Positions 6,174 to 8,277 of a DNA stretch of 8,277 bases are shown piece by piece. The translations under genes were made by a program, and so were the position numbers. This DNA comes from T3SED10-47 sp046483725 (GTDB lineage Bacteria > Bipolaricaulota > Bipolaricaulia > Bipolaricaulales > Bipolaricaulaceae): positions 1 through 8,277 of the forward strand of contig JAWOCQ010000021.1 of NCBI GenBank assembly GCA_046483725.1, in the 5' to 3' direction. Below the pieces are notes generated by a model. That model made no database searches. It was not told the DNA's origin and saw only the letters and a list, made by a program, of their open reading frames with translations. Position 1 is the first letter of the stretch. Each line of letters opens with the position of its first letter.

Positions 6174-6324
6174 GGCGACGTAGCTATGTACCATGCAGCA
6201 ATTATGGGGCCAGGTTAGGGGCGCCGATGAGCCCGTCCGGGCGGCAGTGGAGGCCGGAAGGGCTTGTGGTTAGTCCTGCCTCGAACACGCACCTGGGCTC
6301 AGAACAACGGGAGGGCGGACGCCG
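6174..6324 (+). promoter_or_regulatory. Structured 5' leader of the ABC importer operon
   Basis: The inferred untranslated leader contains GCCC (6231-6234) pairing with GGGC (6239-6242) around a GTCC loop. It also contains a bulged hairpin at 6251-6281: AGGC/GCCT, then a 4-base bulge, then AGGGCT/AGTCCT with a 7-base loop. GGGAGGG (6309-6315) is the ribosome site, 9 bases before the ATG. I do not recognise a known riboswitch consensus, including the ydaO-type c-di-AMP element seen before some osmolyte transporters. A regulatory role is only inferred from leader length and pairing. Confidence 0.35.
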
Positions 6325-6328
6325 ATGA
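6227..6328 (+). CDS. Possible 33-codon leader ORF overlapping the permease start
   Basis: ATG 6227 is preceded by AGGGG (6217-6221) at 5 bases, and the frame runs 33 codons to a TGA at 6326-6328 that overlaps the permease ATG as ATGA. This matches the coupled junctions elsewhere in the window. The peptide is rich in Arg, Gly and Ser, has no recognisable domain or membrane segment, and may simply be a chance ORF in GC-rich leader DNA. If translated, it could couple leader translation to importer synthesis. Confidence 0.25.
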   Translation: MSPSGRQWRPEGLVVSPASNTHLGSEQREGGRR

Positions 6329-7005
6329 TATTGCAGGAAGCATGGCAATTTATGGTGCGGCGGCCGGACCTTCTTGCCCAGTGGACGTTGGATCATCTAT
6401 GGTTAATCCTGATTTCCAATTCCATTTCCATGGTGTTGGCCGTAGCGATAGGTATATGGATTACTGGCAGGGGTCGCAAGCAGATCGCAGATATCACATT
6501 ATACTCCGCAGAGATTATTATGACGATCCCCAGCCTGGCCATGTTCGGTTTTCTTATGCCACTGTTTGCGGCCATAGGCTGGCGGTCATTTGGTATCGGG
6601 CCTGCAGTAGTGGCACTTATCCTGTATGGATTGCTTCCGGTGATGCGAAACACCTATACGGCCATCATGGAGGTCACCCCGGACATGGTAGAGGCCGGCA
6701 GGGGAATGGGGATGTCCGAGCTGCAGATCTTGACCAAGGTGAAGCTGCCCCTTGCCACCCCGGTCATTATGGCCGGGCTGCGCAATGCTGTGGTGATAAA
6801 CATCGGGATCGCTGCGATTGCGGCGATGATCGGGGCAGGAGGCCTAGGCGTTCCGCTGTTTCGCGGGGTACGGCAGGATAGAGCCGATCAGATTATTGCT
6901 GGGGCCATTTTGGTGACTGCTATGGCTTGGATTGCTGACCTTCTACTAGGTCTGTTGGAAAAGAAGGTGACGCCCAAGGGGCTCCAGAAAGCGAGGAGCA
7001 GGTGA
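6325..7005 (+). CDS. Osmoprotectant/quaternary-amine ABC importer permease (OpuCB/ProW type)
   Basis: This 226-residue integral membrane subunit of an ABC importer is of the type taking up glycine betaine, choline or related compatible solutes. About five to six hydrophobic segments are visible, at roughly 25-46, 63-84, 91-108, 147-171 and 188-212. The ATPase-contact EAA loop is VEAGRGMGMSELQILTKVKLP at about 122-142, with its conserved Gly. The family signature IPSLAMFGFLMP (68-79) and AAMIGAGGLG (166-175) are typical of OpuC/YehW permeases. The start is ATG 6325 behind GGGAGGG at 9 bases. The stop overlaps the ATPase start as GTGA. It lacks a fused solute-binding domain, so a separate binding protein is expected beyond the window. 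The substrate cannot be read from this subunit. Confidence 0.9.
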   Translation: MILQEAWQFMVRRPDLLAQWTLDHLWLILISNSISMVLAVAIGIWITGRGRKQIADITLYSAEIIMTIPSLAMFGFLMPLFAAIGWRSFGIGPAVVALILYGLLPVMRNTYTAIMEVTPDMVEAGRGMGMSELQILTKVKLPLATPVIMAGLRNAVVINIGIAAIAAMIGAGGLGVPLFRGVRQDRADQIIAGAILVTAMAWIADLLLGLLEKKVTPKGLQKARSR

Positions 7006-8165
7006 TCAAACTCGAAGACGTTTGGAAGGTGTACCCGGACGGGACGGAAGCGGTGAAAGGCCTTAGCATGGAGATTCTGGACGGGGAGCTTTGCATCCTT
7101 GTGGGCCCGTCAGGCTGCGGGAAGACCACTAGCATGCGGCTGATCAACCGCCTGTTGGCGTTGACCCGGGGCAAGATCTATGTGAACGGCGAGGATATCA
7201 CCAAGCTCGATGCCAATGAGCTGCGCCGCGGTATCGGCTACGCTATCCAGGAGATCGGCCTGTTCCCTCACATGACTGTCGGGGAGAATATCACCACCGT
7301 GCCGCGTCTGCTCGGGTGGCCAAAGGAAAAGAGCAGGTCCCGGGCAGTTGAATTGCTGGAACTGGTGGGGCTTGAGCCACCGGATGACTTTTATGGGCGT
7401 TATCCCGCTGAGCTTTCGGGCGGGCAGCGGCAGCGAGTGGGGGTTGCCCGTTGCCTTGGGGCAGATCCTCCCATCCTGCTAATGGACGAGCCGTTCGGCG
7501 CGATCGATCCCATCAACCGGGAGCGACTGCAGAACGAGTTCCTGCACATTCAGCAGGAAATCCACAAGACTGTTGTGTTCGTGACGCACGACATCAACGA
7601 GGCCATAAAGATGGGGGATCGTATCGCGTTGATGAACTATGGAGAGCTCGTGCAGTACGATACTCCAGCTGCCCTACTCAGCCAGCCCGTGAACTCGTTC
7701 GTGCGGGGGTTTGTGGGAACTGACAGGGCCCTCAAGGGACTGCGACTGATGCGGGTGAAGGAAGTTATGCGCAAGAAGCCACCGCTGGTCAAGCTGAAGG
7801 ACTCCGCGGACGAGGCCCGGGGTGTGATGGACCGCGAGCGGCGTGATTGGGCTGTGGTGGTGGATGACGACCACAAGCTAGCGGGCTGGGTCAACCGCCA
7901 CCAGCTTGAGGAGGGACGGACGGTCGACGAGATCAAAACCCCCTACAGCACGACGGCATCCCCGGATACTGTACTGAACGAGGCACTCTCGCTCATGTTG
8001 ATGACGGCCATCGGAAACCTGGGAATCGTCGATGACCAGGGAATACTGCAGGGTGTGCTTACGTTGAACAGCATTCGTCGGGTAATAGGTGTGCAATACA
8101 CTGAAGAGGAAGAGTACACTGAAGAGGATGCGGCTGAGGAGGGCACTGGAGGGGAGACCACGTGA
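7002..8165 (+). CDS. Osmoprotectant ABC importer ATPase with tandem CBS domains (OpuCA/ProV type)
   Basis: This 387-residue ATPase powers the importer. The nucleotide-binding domain (1 to about 240) has Walker A GPSGCGKT (35-42), the Q-loop at Gln83 in AIQEIGLFPHMT, signature LSGGQRQRVGVAR (138-150), Walker B ILLMDEP (158-164) and switch His196 in VTHD. Two CBS domains follow, about 251-305 and 310-363. In relatives such as OpuA of Lactococcus and OpuC of Listeria these domains sense ionic strength or bind c-di-AMP. The first begins with a basic run, MRKKPPLVKLK (256-266). The last 22 residues are strongly acidic (YTEEEEYTEED and on), like the anionic tail that tunes OpuA's ionic response. 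The start is GTG 7002, overlapping the permease stop as GTGA, behind GAGGAG (6993-6998). The stop overlaps the next start in the same way. ATP binding and hydrolysis residues are all present. Confidence 0.95.
   Translation: MIKLEDVWKVYPDGTEAVKGLSMEILDGELCILVGPSGCGKTTSMRLINRLLALTRGKIYVNGEDITKLDANELRRGIGYAIQEIGLFPHMTVGENITTVPRLLGWPKEKSRSRAVELLELVGLEPPDDFYGRYPAELSGGQRQRVGVARCLGADPPILLMDEPFGAIDPINRERLQNEFLHIQQEIHKTVVFVTHDINEAIKMGDRIALMNYGELVQYDTPAALLSQPVNSFVRGFVGTDRALKGLRLMRVKEVMRKKPPLVKLKDSADEARGVMDRERRDWAVVVDDDHKLAGWVNRHQLEEGRTVDEIKTPYSTTASPDTVLNEALSLMLMTAIGNLGIVDDQGILQGVLTLNSIRRVIGVQYTEEEEYTEEDAAEEGTGGETT
8097..8128 (+). repeat. Short in-frame direct repeat encoding the acidic ATPase tail
   Basis: TACACTGAAGAGGA occurs at 8097-8110 and again at 8115-8128, an exact 14-base match with an 18-base period. 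Both copies are in frame and encode YTEE. This suggests the acidic tail grew by a small in-frame duplication. Confidence 0.7.
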
Positions 8166-8277
8166 AGCGCCGGATCATCGTCTTTGCGCTGTTGGGGACA
8201 TTCATAGGCATCACCCTTTGGATTCCCACCATCGGCAGGGTGGGGATATACAACGTGTACGCCCTCGACGCGATTAT
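8162..8277 (+). CDS. N-terminus of a third ABC importer gene (partial; permease or binding protein)
   Basis: GTG 8162 overlaps the ATPase stop as GTGA, and the frame stays open to the window edge (38 codons plus 2 bases). The start KRR followed by a hydrophobic stretch of about 18 residues (IIVFALLGTFIGITLWIP) is either a membrane segment or an uncleaved signal. No lipobox Cys is visible in the part seen, which weighs against a typical lipoprotein binding protein. OpuC and Yeh-type operons contain a second permease and a solute-binding protein, so either is possible, with the permease slightly favoured. The identity cannot be settled from this fragment. Confidence 0.6.
   Translation, partial: MKRRIIVFALLGTFIGITLWIPTIGRVGIYNVYALDAI

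Larger units (their letters stand above)
5974..6324 (+). other. 351-base intergenic region between fabF and the ABC importer
   Basis: No protein gene of normal size is seen here. The first half holds a long imperfect inverted repeat (6018-6081) and a terminator-like hairpin with a T-run (6093-6115). The second half holds a SigA-type promoter (6139-6167) and a leader of about 150 nt with hairpin potential and one 33-codon ORF. The arrangement separates the fabF unit from an independently transcribed ABC transporter operon. Confidence 0.8.

Noticed and set aside
6186..6218. 10-codon ORF at the start of the importer leader
   Set aside because: It has no ribosome site and no regulatory codon run such as repeated residues expected of an attenuation peptide.
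6264..6881. Forward open frame of about 205 codons overlapping the permease in another frame
   Set aside because: The permease frame has clear membrane segments and the EAA loop. The alternative has no domain and no proper start context.

Overview
This GC-rich window (sampled lines run about 52-63% G+C) carries tightly packed genes, all on the + strand. Shine-Dalgarno-type sites precede most starts. Neighbouring genes often share a stop/start overlap (ATGA, GTGA or TGATG). The gene families and the deoC-recO pairing suggest a GC-rich, Gram-positive-type bacterium, possibly a deep-branching and perhaps thermophilic Bacillota. That placement is a weak inference because no marker here fixes the taxon.

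Region 1 (1-4434) looks like one long transcription unit. It holds the tail of an unidentified gene, a GAF-GGDEF diguanylate cyclase, a GNAT acyltransferase of the COG3375 type, an enolase-superfamily N-succinylamino acid racemase/o-succinylbenzoate synthase, deoxyribose-phosphate aldolase (deoC) and the DNA-repair protein RecO. Every junction in this run overlaps or has a 1-base gap. The GNAT plus racemase pair matches the known succinylation route that turns D-amino acids irreversibly into L-amino acids. The third enzyme of that route, a desuccinylase, is not visible in the window.

Region 2 (about 4481-5973) holds an 85-residue protein resembling only the N-terminal beta-sandwich of the F1 ATP synthase epsilon subunit. 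It overlaps a complete FabF-type ketoacyl-ACP synthase. No other ATP synthase or fatty-acid synthesis gene is present. The small gene has no Shine-Dalgarno site but has a good -10 hexamer just upstream, as a leaderless transcript would.

Region 3 (5974-6324) is a 351-base gap. It contains a long imperfect hairpin, a weak terminator-like hairpin with a T6 run, a strong SigA-type promoter and a roughly 150-nt structured leader with a possible 33-codon ORF.

Region 4 (6325-8277) is an osmoprotectant/quaternary-amine ABC importer of the OpuC/ProVW type. It encodes a permease, an ATPase with tandem CBS domains and an acidic tail, and the start of a third membrane-associated gene cut by the window edge. 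The permease gene looks somewhat lower in GC than the upstream genes. No RNA genes, insertion sequences, CRISPR arrays or other mobile elements were seen.
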